Shown: in pieces, positions 45,260 to 53,976 of the stretch
How the letters are laid out: each line of letters opens with the position of its first letter
How positions within the stretch are numbered: the stretch's first letter is position 1
Notes under the pieces: generated by a model
Told to the model about the DNA's origin: nothing
Database searches by the model: none
Seen by the model: the letters and a program-made list of their open reading frames with translations, nothing else
Translations under genes and position numbers: made by a program
Assembly: GCF_965139335.1 (NCBI RefSeq)
Contig: NZ_CBCSEL010000001.1
Origin: Catellicoccus marimammalium
GTDB lineage: Bacteria; Bacillota; Bacilli; Lactobacillales; Catellicoccaceae
Length of the DNA stretch: 64,000 nucleotides
Strand: one strand, 5' to 3'

Positions 45260-46741
45260 TTACTTTTCATTCTTCTCATTTTTATTAGTATTTTTAGCTT
45301 TCCATAGTAATAAAAACACTAAAGATAATAACATAATTACAACAGACGTAATAAAAATATGATGTAATCCATTATACATAATAGAACGTAAAGATTGTAA
45401 AATACCCGTTGGAACATTGTGTACTTCTTGTACATTCATAAATCTATTTAAATCTTCTTGATGAATTTGAGGATATTTTGTCATTTCACTATTCATACTC
45501 ATATTTAACACTGTACCGTAAATTGCAACCATGATTGATTGCCCTAATGTACGGAATAGCGTATTTAAAGAAGTGGCACTTCCAACTAATTTTGTTTCTA
45601 CACTCTCTTGTATAGCTACTGCTGAAGTAGTAATGCTCATTCCAAATCCAATTCCTAAAAGAACACCTATAATACAAAATACAAAATATGGTGTTGAAAT
45701 TGGATAGATACTATAAATTATAGTAGAAACAAATAACAGACTAGAACCTATCAATAAAATTTTCTTAACTTCTAATCTAGATAATAATTTTCCAGCTAAA
45801 AATGATCCCACCATCCAAAAAATAGACATAGGAGCCAAGGCTAACCCACTTAATGTAGCAGAAGAACCGTTCAATGTTTGTAACCACATAGGTGTATAAA
45901 CATCAATTCCTGTTAAAAATCCACTAACACATAAAGTAACACAATTTATAATTAAAACTGATTTAGAATTAAATAATTTTGGAGAAATAATTGGATTTTC
46001 GGTTACTTTTTCTATTCTAATGAATAAAAGCAAGATAATTACACTAATAATTAATAATAAAAATACAGGAGCTTTAAACCCTTGATCTCCGAAAAGTTGG
46101 AAAGCGTACAAGAATAAAAGTAAAAATATCATTAATAATGCAGCTCCCTTTATATCAAGTTTTCCTACACTATTAAAATTATTTCGATTCTCTTTTAATC
46201 CAAAAAATACCATTCCAATGACAATAATACCAATTGGGACATTGATTAAAAAGATCCAATGCCAATTCAAATATTGAACAATCATTCCTCCTAATAGAGG
46301 AGCAATAATACTAGCAATCCCCCAAGCCGCATTATTTAATCCCATAATATTAGCTCTTTCTTCTGCTGTATATAGATCTGCAATAATCGTCAAAGATAAT
46401 GGTAAAATAGATCCAGCTCCAATCCCTTGAATTGCTCTAGAAAAAATTAAAAATTCCATGCTTTGTGACAATCCACAAAGAGAAGAGCCAATAATAAAGA
46501 ATAATATACCAATAATAAAGATTATTTTTCGCCCTTTTAGATCAGCTAATTTCCCATAAATAGGTGTCATAATAGCACTCATTAGTAGATAAATAGAGAA
46601 CACCCAATTCATAACAGATAAGCCATCCAAAGAAGAAATAATGGTTGGCATAGCTGTTGTAACTATTGTTCCTTCAATTGCTGACATAAATGTAGCAATA
46701 AATAAAGCAATAGTAACTATTAATTTCCTTTGTTTTGTCAT
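45260..46741 (-). CDS. MFS multidrug-type exporter (DHA2, 14 helices)
   Basis: The 493-aa protein has 14 predicted helices. Motif A reads YGKLADLKGRKIIF, motif D1 appears as SAIEGTIVTTAMPTI and motif C as WGIASIIAPLLGGMIVQYLNW-HW. These place it in the DHA2 (EmrB/QacA/Bmr3) drug:proton antiporters. ATG 46741 has AGGAGA upstream; 17 upstream codons are rejected. It is first in the island 2 transcript, 79 bp before the 73-aa gene. Substrate unknown; a toxic compound linked to the two unknown genes is possible. Confidence 0.88.
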   Translation of the reverse strand: MTKQRKLIVTIALFIATFMSAIEGTIVTTAMPTIISSLDGLSVMNWVFSIYLLMSAIMTPIYGKLADLKGRKIIFIIGILFFIIGSSLCGLSQSMEFLIFSRAIQGIGAGSILPLSLTIIADLYTAEERANIMGLNNAAWGIASIIAPLLGGMIVQYLNWHWIFLINVPIGIIVIGMVFFGLKENRNNFNSVGKLDIKGAALLMIFLLLFLYAFQLFGDQGFKAPVFLLLIISVIILLLFIRIEKVTENPIISPKLFNSKSVLIINCVTLCVSGFLTGIDVYTPMWLQTLNGSSATLSGLALAPMSIFWMVGSFLAGKLLSRLEVKKILLIGSSLLFVSTIIYSIYPISTPYFVFCIIGVLLGIGFGMSITTSAVAIQESVETKLVGSATSLNTLFRTLGQSIMVAIYGTVLNMSMNSEMTKYPQIHQEDLNRFMNVQEVHNVPTGILQSLRSIMYNGLHHIFITSVVIMLLSLVFLLLWKAKNTNKNEKNEK

Positions 46742-46809
46742 TTTAATTCTCCTATCTTTCATATTTTTTCGAGGAGATAATTTATGACTCAAGAATTACG
46801 ACAGTTCAT

Positions 46810-46838
46810 ATACTAATTGCCTAGAAATATATTGTCAA
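46810..46838 (-). promoter_or_regulatory. Promoter of the island 2 operon
   Basis: Minus strand TTGACA (46833-46838), 17-bp spacer, TAGTAT (46810-46815). A 13-bp palindrome GCTTTCTGAAAGC (46861-46873) lies just upstream and may bind a regulator. Confidence 0.7.
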
Positions 46839-46945
46839 AAAAATGTAAAGGTTATGAAAAGCTTTCTGAAAGCGTGTTGATTTTTTTAAAAAATATTGAT
46901 AGAGTTAAATTAACTATTCTTTTTATCATCGAATCTTTTTAGCAT

Positions 46946-46986
46946 CAAAAAAATCCTTACTAATTATCTAGTAAGGATTCTTTTTT
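46946..46986. repeat. Right 41-bp repeat of island 2 (terminator)
   Basis: Exact copy of 43504-43544; it abuts the pbuG stop codon and terminates pbuG. Confidence 0.92.
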
Positions 46987-48407
46987 TATAAGAATGCTTG
47001 AAGGATAAAGTTTAATACAAATAAAATTGTAACAATCCAAAGCATTGGTTTAATTTCATTTGCTTTTTTCATCGCAATCTTCACGAAGCAATACATAATA
47101 AATCCACAAGCAATACCATAAGAAATGCTATAACATAGTCCCATGAAAATCGCAGTAAAGAAAGCTGGAATGGCTTCTTCAAGATCATCCCAATGAATTT
47201 CTGTAAAGGAACCAGCCATCATAATTCCTACAATGATTAAGACAGGTGCTGTCGCTTGTGCAGGTACAATACTAATTAATGGAGCAAAGAAACTACTTAA
47301 AGCAAAAAGTACAGCCACAGTTACTGCAGTTAATCCCGTTCTTCCTCCTGCTGCGATTCCTGCAGCACTTTCAACATAGGTAATTACGTTAGAAGTTCCA
47401 AATACAGATGCTGTCATCGTCGCAATAGAATCAGCGACCAACGCTTTATCCATGCTTGTATATCCTTCTTTTTCTTCATCATCTGTAAACGCTTGTGACT
47501 TACGATTGGTTCCAATTAATGAACCAATGGTATCAAAAATATCAGATAAACTAAAAGCTAAAACAGTCATTAATGTCTGCGGCAGTTTTTGCCAATCCAT
47601 AAATAATGATGGTAATCCTTCGCTAGAAAAAGCAGCTAAAAAGGTTGTTTTCAAATCATGAATCGCTGATCCTAAAGAATTATTCGCCCAAGAAATATGA
47701 CTGACATCAATCACACCAAAAGGAATCGCTAATAATGTAGTTACAATAATCCCAATTAACATCGCTCCTGGAACCTTTTTCATTACAAGAACAATAGTCA
47801 ACAATAATCCAATTAATGCTAATATCACAGCGGGTTGGTTAAACAAACTTAAGCTAGGAGTAATATTCCCATTACTAATAACTTCAATTGCTTTTCCACC
47901 GCTTACTTTAGAAGAAATAATACTACTTGCATCCGAAGTAAAGTTTAAAAAGCCAGCATTTTTAATTCCAACATAAGCAACAAAGACGCCAATTCCTGCA
48001 CCAATTGCATGTTGAATTACACTTGGAATCGCTTCTAAAATCTTTTTACGTAAATGAGTAACCGTAATTAATAAGTTAATCAATCCACATAAAAATACAA
48101 TTCCTAGCGCTTGCTTCCAAGAATACCCCATACCAAAACAAATGGTAAAAGTAAAGAAAGCATTAAGCCCCATACCAGGAGCTTGAGCATAAGGAACATT
48201 GGCAAATAGTCCCATAATTAATGTCCCTACTACTGCTGCAATAATCGTTGCTAAAAAGATAGCTTGGAAAGGCATTCCTGTTTCTGACAACATTGCTGGG
48301 TTAACAAATAAAATATAACTCATTGCAAAAAAAGTAATACATCCAGCAATAATTTCTCGACTAACGGTTGTATGATGTTCTTTTAAATGAAAGATTTTTT
48401 CTAACAA
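46986..48407 (-). CDS. pbuG: AzgA-type purine permease (hypoxanthine/guanine)
   Basis: The 473-aa NCS2/AzgA protein has about 13 helices and the motifs PAMLSETGMPFQAIFLAT, ANVPYAQAPGMGLNAFFTFT and DIFDTIGSLIGTNRK, with SAAGIAAGGRTGLTAV. These match guanine/hypoxanthine:proton symporters of the PbuG/PbuO group. The start ATG 48407 has AGGAGGAAT upstream. No purine riboswitch is visible in the leader, but PurR-box-like sequences are. Confidence 0.9.
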   Translation of the reverse strand: MLEKIFHLKEHHTTVSREIIAGCITFFAMSYILFVNPAMLSETGMPFQAIFLATIIAAVVGTLIMGLFANVPYAQAPGMGLNAFFTFTICFGMGYSWKQALGIVFLCGLINLLITVTHLRKKILEAIPSVIQHAIGAGIGVFVAYVGIKNAGFLNFTSDASSIISSKVSGGKAIEVISNGNITPSLSLFNQPAVILALIGLLLTIVLVMKKVPGAMLIGIIVTTLLAIPFGVIDVSHISWANNSLGSAIHDLKTTFLAAFSSEGLPSLFMDWQKLPQTLMTVLAFSLSDIFDTIGSLIGTNRKSQAFTDDEEKEGYTSMDKALVADSIATMTASVFGTSNVITYVESAAGIAAGGRTGLTAVTVAVLFALSSFFAPLISIVPAQATAPVLIIVGIMMAGSFTEIHWDDLEEAIPAFFTAIFMGLCYSISYGIACGFIMYCFVKIAMKKANEIKPMLWIVTILFVLNFILQAFL

Positions 48408-48504
48408 AATAATTCCTCCTCAAATTTCTCCGTGTTTTATTATAGAAGTAATGTTCTATTCTTGTAACAAAAATAGGAAAAAAAATCATTTTTTCTCGTT
48501 CATC

Positions 48505-48521
48505 GTTCGCTATTTACGAAC
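48505..48521. promoter_or_regulatory. Candidate PurR site upstream of pbuG
   Basis: GTTCG-N7-CGAAC inverted repeat with TTTACGAACAATAT around the right half, close to the CGAAC core of Firmicute PurBoxes. The remaining gap to 48576 shows nothing else. Confidence 0.4.
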
Positions 48522-48576
48522 AATATATCTATTAATTACAAAAATAGACCACTACGTACTCAATAAAGCATTTTCT

Positions 48577-48605
48577 TTTACTAAATTAGAAAAACAAATT
48601 ATAAT
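48577..48605 (+). promoter_or_regulatory. Promoter of the PepSY lipoprotein gene
   Basis: TTTACT (48577-48582), 17-bp spacer, TATAAT (48600-48605). Confidence 0.6.
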
Positions 48606-48678
48606 AAGACTGTAAGAAATTTTTAATAATTATTTTTCGATATCTCGGAAAAAGGGTATCATGTTGGAGGTTATGAAA

Positions 48679-49368
48679 ATGAAAAAGAATTGGTTAGCTC
48701 TAGGAACAAGTGCATTATTATTATTTACTTTAGCTGGTTGTGGTAACAGCGATCAAAAAGATACAAGTGATAACAGTAATAACGCAAAAGAAGAAGAAAA
48801 AGCAGATCAAAAAGAACAAGACAAAGAATTAAAAGAAGATAAAGAAAAAGAGAAAAAAGATGAAGATGATGGTGGTGCTTTAGAAACTAAGAAATTTGAC
48901 GTTTCTATGGAACAAGCAGTAAAAGATTTCCAAAAGAACAATCCTAAAGCAAAATTAGTAGAAGTAAGCTTAAGCCATTCTGACGTGGATGATTATCATT
49001 ATCGTGTTTATGGTGTAGAAGGTAAAGACGTTTATCGTGAAAAAGTAAATGCGAATACAGGTCGTGCAGATAATACTTTCCATATGCCAATGTTAACAAA
49101 AGACCAAAATGAATTACCTAAAGAAACATTTACTTTAGATGGAGTAAAATCTCCTAAAGAAGCTATCAAAGCTGCAATGACTGCTTTAATCGATAAAGAA
49201 GGCTTGAAGAAAGACGCAAAAGATGTCCATGTAGCAGAATGGGAATTAGTAAAAGAAAATGGTACTGTTGTTTATAAAATGCGTATCCGTCATATTTTAC
49301 GTGAATACCATGTTACTTTAGACGCTCAAAACTTAAACGTAATTTCTACAGAAAAAGATTTATACTAA
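48679..49368 (+). CDS. PepSY-domain lipoprotein
   Basis: The 229-aa protein has a lipoprotein signal ending LAGC (Cys20), a long Lys/Glu/Asp-rich linker (25-70) and two PepSY-like units: AVKDFQKNNPKAKLVEVSLS...YHYRVYGVEGKDVYREKVNANTG and a second near AIKAAMTALID...YHVTLDAQNL. PepSY domains often inhibit or bind proteases at the cell surface. ATG 48679 is chosen for 8-nt spacing from GGAGG; ATG 48673 is too close. Confidence 0.85.
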   Translation: MKKNWLALGTSALLLFTLAGCGNSDQKDTSDNSNNAKEEEKADQKEQDKELKEDKEKEKKDEDDGGALETKKFDVSMEQAVKDFQKNNPKAKLVEVSLSHSDVDDYHYRVYGVEGKDVYREKVNANTGRADNTFHMPMLTKDQNELPKETFTLDGVKSPKEAIKAAMTALIDKEGLKKDAKDVHVAEWELVKENGTVVYKMRIRHILREYHVTLDAQNLNVISTEKDLY

Positions 49369-49383
49369 TCTTAGTGATAAAAG

Positions 49384-49413
49384 AAAAGACTTCGGAAATT
49401 TCCGAAGTCTTTT
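49384..49413. terminator. Perfect palindromic bidirectional terminator
   Basis: 15-bp half-sites AAAAGACTTCGGAAA|TTTCCGAAGTCTTTT between convergent genes. Confidence 0.9.
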
Positions 49414-49414
49414 T

Positions 49415-50092
49415 TTATTTCAATAATGTTTCCAAATCTTTTAATTGATGAATTCGATAAGTACTTTCTACCTTTGCTTCTGGATTTTTCCAATCAAAGA
49501 AAACTGTATCGATATTCGCTGCTCTTCCACCAGCAATATCAGAGCTTGGCGTATCACCAATCATTAATGCTTCTTTTTCTGTAATTTTTTCTTGCTCTAA
49601 GATATAACGGAAAAACGCTACATCTGGCTTTTGCACCCCTAATTCCTCTGAAATATATAAACGTTCAAAATAGGATAATACTCCAGCTTCTCTTAAACGA
49701 CGATATTGTGTGTGTTTCACGCCATTTGTAGCTGCTAACAAATGATACCCACGTTCTTTTAATGTTTGTAATACTTCTTTTGCTTGTGGTAATAAATCAT
49801 GCCCTTCATCTAAAAATAGACGGTACATATAATCCGCTTCCTTTCCACAAGCATCCACACCAATTAATGCAAAAAAGCGAGTAAAACGTTGCTCGAAAAT
49901 GACAGAGCGATCAATCATTCCTTGTTCATATTGTTGCCATAAGGCATGGTTCTCTCTTTGATATTGCGTAATTTTTTCTTCTGTATAGGGAATTCCATAT
50001 AGATAAAACAAACGGCGTAAAGCTTGTTGCTCATTTGTTTGAAAATTCAAAATCGTATCATCAATATCAAATAATAAATGAGTATATTCCAC
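49415..50092 (-). CDS. HAD hydrolase, YjjG-type nucleotidase
   Basis: The 225-aa HAD protein has the DxD motif LLFDIDDTILNF, motif II LLAATNG, Lys in VQKPDVAFF and motif IV IGDTPSSDIAGG. YjjG/YfnB relatives dephosphorylate pyrimidine nucleotides, including non-canonical ones. The likely start is GTG 50092, giving MEYTHLLFDIDDT; a GTG four codons earlier is possible. Substrate is by family only. Confidence 0.87.
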   Translation of the reverse strand: MEYTHLLFDIDDTILNFQTNEQQALRRLFYLYGIPYTEEKITQYQRENHALWQQYEQGMIDRSVIFEQRFTRFFALIGVDACGKEADYMYRLFLDEGHDLLPQAKEVLQTLKERGYHLLAATNGVKHTQYRRLREAGVLSYFERLYISEELGVQKPDVAFFRYILEQEKITEKEALMIGDTPSSDIAGGRAANIDTVFFDWKNPEAKVESTYRIHQLKDLETLLK

Positions 50093-50169
50093 AATCTTTC
50101 CCACTTTCTTTTTTATTCTTTTTCATTTTATATGTTCAAAAATACACAATGAAATTGTATCATATTCTT

Positions 50170-50826
50170 CTATACAAAGGAATGATTTTCTGTAACAGAT
50201 AACTTATGGACGGCTAAAGAAGTAAAAATTTCTTCTCTTAATCCTAAAAAAATCATTCGACTACGCAATGAAGGAACTGCATATAAATATCCTTCTTTCC
50301 AAATCCCTTTTCCTTCACTAGAAAGTGTCCATATCGTATCTTCTTTCCATCGTTTTCCTTGTTTAATACCTTGATAAATACGTTCTTGAGTAACTCCTCT
50401 TTCTGTTAAAAAAGATTGTAGTTTTTTTCTTGGAACAAAGAATCCATGAACACCAGTAATTTCTCCGTCTTGTTCTTGATAGAAACAATAGAAATCAATA
50501 TGATTCTTAGCATCTTCTTCTAGTAGAAAACTATAATATTCTTTTTTTAACCCTCGTTTTTTCTTCACTGCGTAAATAGGTAAAAGAAAAGTTAATTCTT
50601 CTGTATAAGGGCAGATATGTTCATGTAAATAATATACTTGTTCTTTCGTTTCAATTTTAATTTCTGATCCTTCAAAAGGAGAAGTCTTTTTAAAATTTCG
50701 GACCCAATGATAATAAGGTTCTTTTTGGAACCAATTTTCTATTTTCTGTGGATAAATATTTTGATCTAAAAATTTTGCTACTTGAATCCCTCTTCTTTCT
50801 CTTGCCTCTAAATCTGAAGTACGCAT
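50170..50826 (-). CDS. Hypothetical protein
   Basis: 218 aa, no recognised domain, signal peptide or membrane segment. It is rich in aromatic and charged residues (KEPYYHWVRNFKKTSPFEG, YYSFLLEEDAKNHIDFYCFY). AGGAGAAG lies before ATG 50826. It is divergent from the CobW-like gene, with mirrored -10 boxes in a shared 60-bp promoter region, which hints at co-regulation but not function. Confidence 0.75.
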   Translation of the reverse strand: MRTSDLEARERRGIQVAKFLDQNIYPQKIENWFQKEPYYHWVRNFKKTSPFEGSEIKIETKEQVYYLHEHICPYTEELTFLLPIYAVKKKRGLKKEYYSFLLEEDAKNHIDFYCFYQEQDGEITGVHGFFVPRKKLQSFLTERGVTQERIYQGIKQGKRWKEDTIWTLSSEGKGIWKEGYLYAVPSLRSRMIFLGLREEIFTSLAVHKLSVTENHSFV

Positions 50827-50845
50827 GTTCTTCTCCTTTTCCTAT

Positions 50846-50864
50846 GTTATACTAAAATTATAAC
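50846..50864. promoter_or_regulatory. Mirrored divergent -10 region
   Basis: GTTATA-N7-TATAAC gives TATAAT/TATACT-like boxes on opposite strands for the genes at 50170 and 50886. Confidence 0.5.
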
Positions 50865-50885
50865 AAAATGAGATGAGGAAATGAT

Positions 50886-51791
50886 ATGGAAAAAATAAAA
50901 ATTTCTATTTTATGTGGCTTTTTAGGTAGTGGAAAAACAACATTATTAAAACAACTATTAACACATACTACAGCAAAACATCCTATAGTTTTAATGAACG
51001 AATTTGGTGAAGTATCCATTGATCATTTTTTACTTCCAACAACAGTAACCGTCCAAGAAATCAACAATGGTTGTGTTTGTTGTTCAAGCAAAGATGAGTT
51101 TTGCCAACAATTAGAACAAATTGCTAAAACCAAAAAATGGGATCACGTTTATATTGAATGTTCTGGAAATGCATTACCTTTTGAAATCATTGATTTACTA
51201 TCTGATCCACAATATGTCCCTTATTTTACTTTAGAAACCGTTTATGGAGTCTTGGATGCTCCTTACTTTTTAACAATAAAAAAAGAAAATGAAGAGCAGT
51301 ACCAATTTATGTTACAACAAATTGCTTATGCTACTCGCTTATTGATAACTAAAAGTGAGCAACTCTCTGCAGATGATTTATTAACTCTTTCTGAAGAATT
51401 AGGTTTTTTAGGTTTTTCACAAAAAGAAATTGCTTACGATTTCTCAGAATTAGAAAAAAAGCAAGAAAAAGAATTACCTGCTGAAAATCTTTTCTATCAA
51501 AGTCATTCACATTTACATTTGCAAAGTTTTGTTTATCATTTTCAACATCCAATAGATCAAAATGCTTTTGTATCTTTAATAGAAGCAATCTCTCCTTCTC
51601 TTCTTCGGATGAAAGGATTTATCTACTTTACCCAACAACCAGAGCAATGTTATGTGTTACAAAGTGTCCATGGAAATCTTTGGCTTGAACCTTATGTTGA
51701 AGATGCTCCAGCGAATATTGTTTTTATTGGGCAAAATCTACCCGTCGAAAAATTAAAAGAACAGTGTAATTTTTTAGAAAACCGTTGGTAA
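50886..51791 (+). CDS. G3E GTPase, CobW/ZNG1-like metallochaperone
   Basis: The 301-aa protein has Walker A CGFLGSGKTTLL, the metal-binding motif NNGCVCCSS (CxCC), an IECSGNALP switch region and ITKSEQL as guanine motif. A C-terminal CobW_C-like part (about 195-300) has a His-rich stretch HSHLHLQSFVYHFQHP. The family inserts zinc or other metals into target proteins. The ribosome site is GAGGAAATG. No zinc regulator box was identified. Confidence 0.9.
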   Translation: MEKIKISILCGFLGSGKTTLLKQLLTHTTAKHPIVLMNEFGEVSIDHFLLPTTVTVQEINNGCVCCSSKDEFCQQLEQIAKTKKWDHVYIECSGNALPFEIIDLLSDPQYVPYFTLETVYGVLDAPYFLTIKKENEEQYQFMLQQIAYATRLLITKSEQLSADDLLTLSEELGFLGFSQKEIAYDFSELEKKQEKELPAENLFYQSHSHLHLQSFVYHFQHPIDQNAFVSLIEAISPSLLRMKGFIYFTQQPEQCYVLQSVHGNLWLEPYVEDAPANIVFIGQNLPVEKLKEQCNFLENRW

Positions 51792-51837
51792 ACCATTTTG
51801 TCTATGCTAAAATAATAGAGAATGGAAGGTGGATAAA

Positions 51838-53007
51838 ATGATATCATTAGCAACATTTATCCGATTATTATTAACTTGTGCCTTCGTCTTTATTTTAACC
51901 CCTCTTGTGAGACAATTAGCATTCTTAATTGGTGCTGTAGATAAACCTAATCAGCGTCGGATTAACAAAATTCCGATGCCTTCAATGGGTGGATTAGCTA
52001 TTTATATTGGCTTTGTGGTTGCTGGTTATACGCTTTTTCGTTCTGTCTTGCCGCAACCAGTATTTACTCATATTGTAATCGCAAGTGGAATTATTGTAAT
52101 TACGGGAATTATCGATGATATTTTTGAATTAACACCAAAATGGAAACTGTTAGGAATCATTCTTGCTGCACTATATCTGTTCTTTTTTGCTCAAATTCGA
52201 ATGAGTCGAATTAAAGTTTTTGGCTTTGACGAATTTATTTTACCTTGGTGGTTAAATTTAATTTTTACTATTGTTTGGGTAGTAGTAATCACCAATAGTG
52301 TCAACTTAATTGATGGATTAGATGGATTAGCAAGTGGAGTTTCTTTAATTAGTTTAATTACCATGGGGATTGTAGCATTATTCCACTTCCAAGGATATTT
52401 GAGTTTTATTGCTACTTGTATTTTTATGCTTGTCGCAGCGATTCTTGGATTTTTACCTTATAATTTTTTCCCAGCTAAAATTTATCTTGGAGATACTGGA
52501 GCCCTCTTCTTAGGCTTTATGATTTCGTTATTCTCCTTGATGGGATTAAAAAATGCTACTTTTATTATGTTATTAACACCAATCATTATTTTAGGTGTTC
52601 CTATGGTGGATACTTTTTTTGCGGTAATTCGTAGGAAAGTTCATCGAAAACCAATTTCTTCTGCAGATAAAATGCATCTACACCATCGTTTACTTGCTAT
52701 GGGATTTACCCATCGTGGTGCAGTGTTAACCATTTATGGATTAGCAATTTTATTTTCAATGGTCGCCTTGATTTATAATTATATCAGTTTCTGGGGTGTC
52801 ATCGTTTTAAGTATTGCTCTTTTCTTCTGTATTGAATTATTTGTAGAAATGATTGGCTTAATTGGAGATAAGTATACTCCACTATTACATACGTTAAAAT
52901 TTATTGGAAATCGTGCTTATCGCTTACAAGTAATCAATAATTGGAAAGAAAAACAAGCCAAGAAAAAGAATAAAAAGTGGAAACGAAGAGAAAAAAGAAG
53001 AAGCTAG
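51838..53007 (+). CDS. tagO: UDP-GlcNAc:undecaprenyl-phosphate transferase TagO
   Basis: The 389-aa membrane protein has about 10-11 helices, VDKPNQRRINKIPMPSMGG, the catalytic aspartates in GIIDDIFEL and NLIDGLDGLASG, and the HKPISS..K-HLHHRL motif. It starts wall teichoic acid or other surface polymer synthesis. ATG 51838 has GGAAGGTGG; the GTG at 51829 is inside it. It converges on yihY and both stops lie in the shared hairpin. Confidence 0.93.
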   Translation: MISLATFIRLLLTCAFVFILTPLVRQLAFLIGAVDKPNQRRINKIPMPSMGGLAIYIGFVVAGYTLFRSVLPQPVFTHIVIASGIIVITGIIDDIFELTPKWKLLGIILAALYLFFFAQIRMSRIKVFGFDEFILPWWLNLIFTIVWVVVITNSVNLIDGLDGLASGVSLISLITMGIVALFHFQGYLSFIATCIFMLVAAILGFLPYNFFPAKIYLGDTGALFLGFMISLFSLMGLKNATFIMLLTPIIILGVPMVDTFFAVIRRKVHRKPISSADKMHLHHRLLAMGFTHRGAVLTIYGLAILFSMVALIYNYISFWGVIVLSIALFFCIELFVEMIGLIGDKYTPLLHTLKFIGNRAYRLQVINNWKEKQAKKKNKKWKRREKRRS

Positions 53008-53020
53008 TGAGCTTCTTCTT
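52995..53020. terminator. Bidirectional terminator overlapping both stop codons
   Basis: 11-bp stem AAGAAGAAGCT/AGCTTCTTCTT with loop AGTG. tagO TAG (53005-53007) and the yihY TAG (53004-53006 on minus) overlap inside it. Confidence 0.85.
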
Positions 53021-53972
53021 TTTTTTGTCTATTTTGCTTATTTCGTTGTTTCCATTGCTTTAATAAATGATCTAAAGAATCATTACCTTCTGTGATAGTT
53101 TTATATTTTATCTCCGTAGATACCGCATTGATGATACCTCCAAAGACAATAACAATTGCCGCTAATTTTAACCAAAGAATGATAACCATCATCGTCCCAA
53201 TCACACCATAGCTACTATATTTTGCTAACAGATGATGAGCAAAACGCCCAAATAATTGAGCTAAAATTACCCAGCCAATCGTTGAAAATAAAGCACCACG
53301 CCATACTTGATGAAAAGTAATACGTGCGTTCGGAACTAAACGATAGACGACAATCATAATTAAAAACATCATCACGATCGTTACTGGCCATTTAATCGTT
53401 GTAAACCAGTAGATAATTCGTTCATCAAAATGAATATATTGATGGACATAGTCGAGTAATTGAGTTCCTAAAGAAAAAATCGCAATTAAAAATAAAACAA
53501 CGAAGAAAAGGAAAACGATAAAGACGAAGGAAAAAAGACGAGAAATAATAAAATTTTTTCGTTCTTCTACCCCATACGCTTTATTCATTGCTCGTTGTAA
53601 TCCATTTACACTTTTACTTGCGGCCCAAAATGTCACAATCGCAGCTACTGTAAAAATCCCACCTTTATTTTGCACAGTTAGTAAACGAACAATAGTATTC
53701 TCTAACAGGTGATAAATACTACCTGGGAATAGCTCTTGAATATAAGGCAAAATTTCTGTGGGATCTAAATGCATAAAACTAATTGCACTTCCCAACATAA
53801 TAATCAGTGGAAACATGGATAAAAGAAAATAATACGCCACAACACAAGAAGAATTTCCTACTTCTGCGTCTTTAATTCTTTGACGTACCACCAAGAAGAA
53901 TTGTAGCCATTTTGGATGTTGTTCAATCCATTGTTCTCCTTTTTCTTTCCAGCGTAGCCATTCCTTTTTCAA
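53004..53972 (-). CDS. YihY/BrkB family membrane protein
   Basis: The 322-aa protein has six transmembrane segments and the family motifs DAEVGNSSCVVAYYFLLSMFP, FTVAAIVTFWAASKSVNGLQRAMNKAYGVEER and WRGALFSTIGWVILAQLFG. The family was once called RNase BN wrongly; its function is unclear. The cytoplasmic tail (290-322) is basic. It follows map by 4 bp, so they are an operon. Confidence 0.9.
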   Translation of the reverse strand: MKKEWLRWKEKGEQWIEQHPKWLQFFLVVRQRIKDAEVGNSSCVVAYYFLLSMFPLIIMLGSAISFMHLDPTEILPYIQELFPGSIYHLLENTIVRLLTVQNKGGIFTVAAIVTFWAASKSVNGLQRAMNKAYGVEERKNFIISRLFSFVFIVFLFFVVLFLIAIFSLGTQLLDYVHQYIHFDERIIYWFTTIKWPVTIVMMFLIMIVVYRLVPNARITFHQVWRGALFSTIGWVILAQLFGRFAHHLLAKYSSYGVIGTMMVIILWLKLAAIVIVFGGIINAVSTEIKYKTITEGNDSLDHLLKQWKQRNKQNRQKKEEAH

Positions 53973-53976
53973 ACTA

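Larger units (their letters stand above)
43504..46986. mobile_element. Genomic island 2: MFS exporter plus two unknown genes
   Basis: A 3.4-kb block of three minus-strand genes lies between two identical 41-bp copies of one terminator. Without it, yjzD and pbuG would be convergent neighbours sharing that terminator. The block looks visibly more AT-rich, with frequent ATA codons, than its neighbours. No recombinase or transposase is inside. Confidence 0.7.

Noticed and set aside
48408..48660. Purine riboswitch upstream of pbuG
   Set aside because: The conserved three-way junction loops of the purine aptamer are not present.
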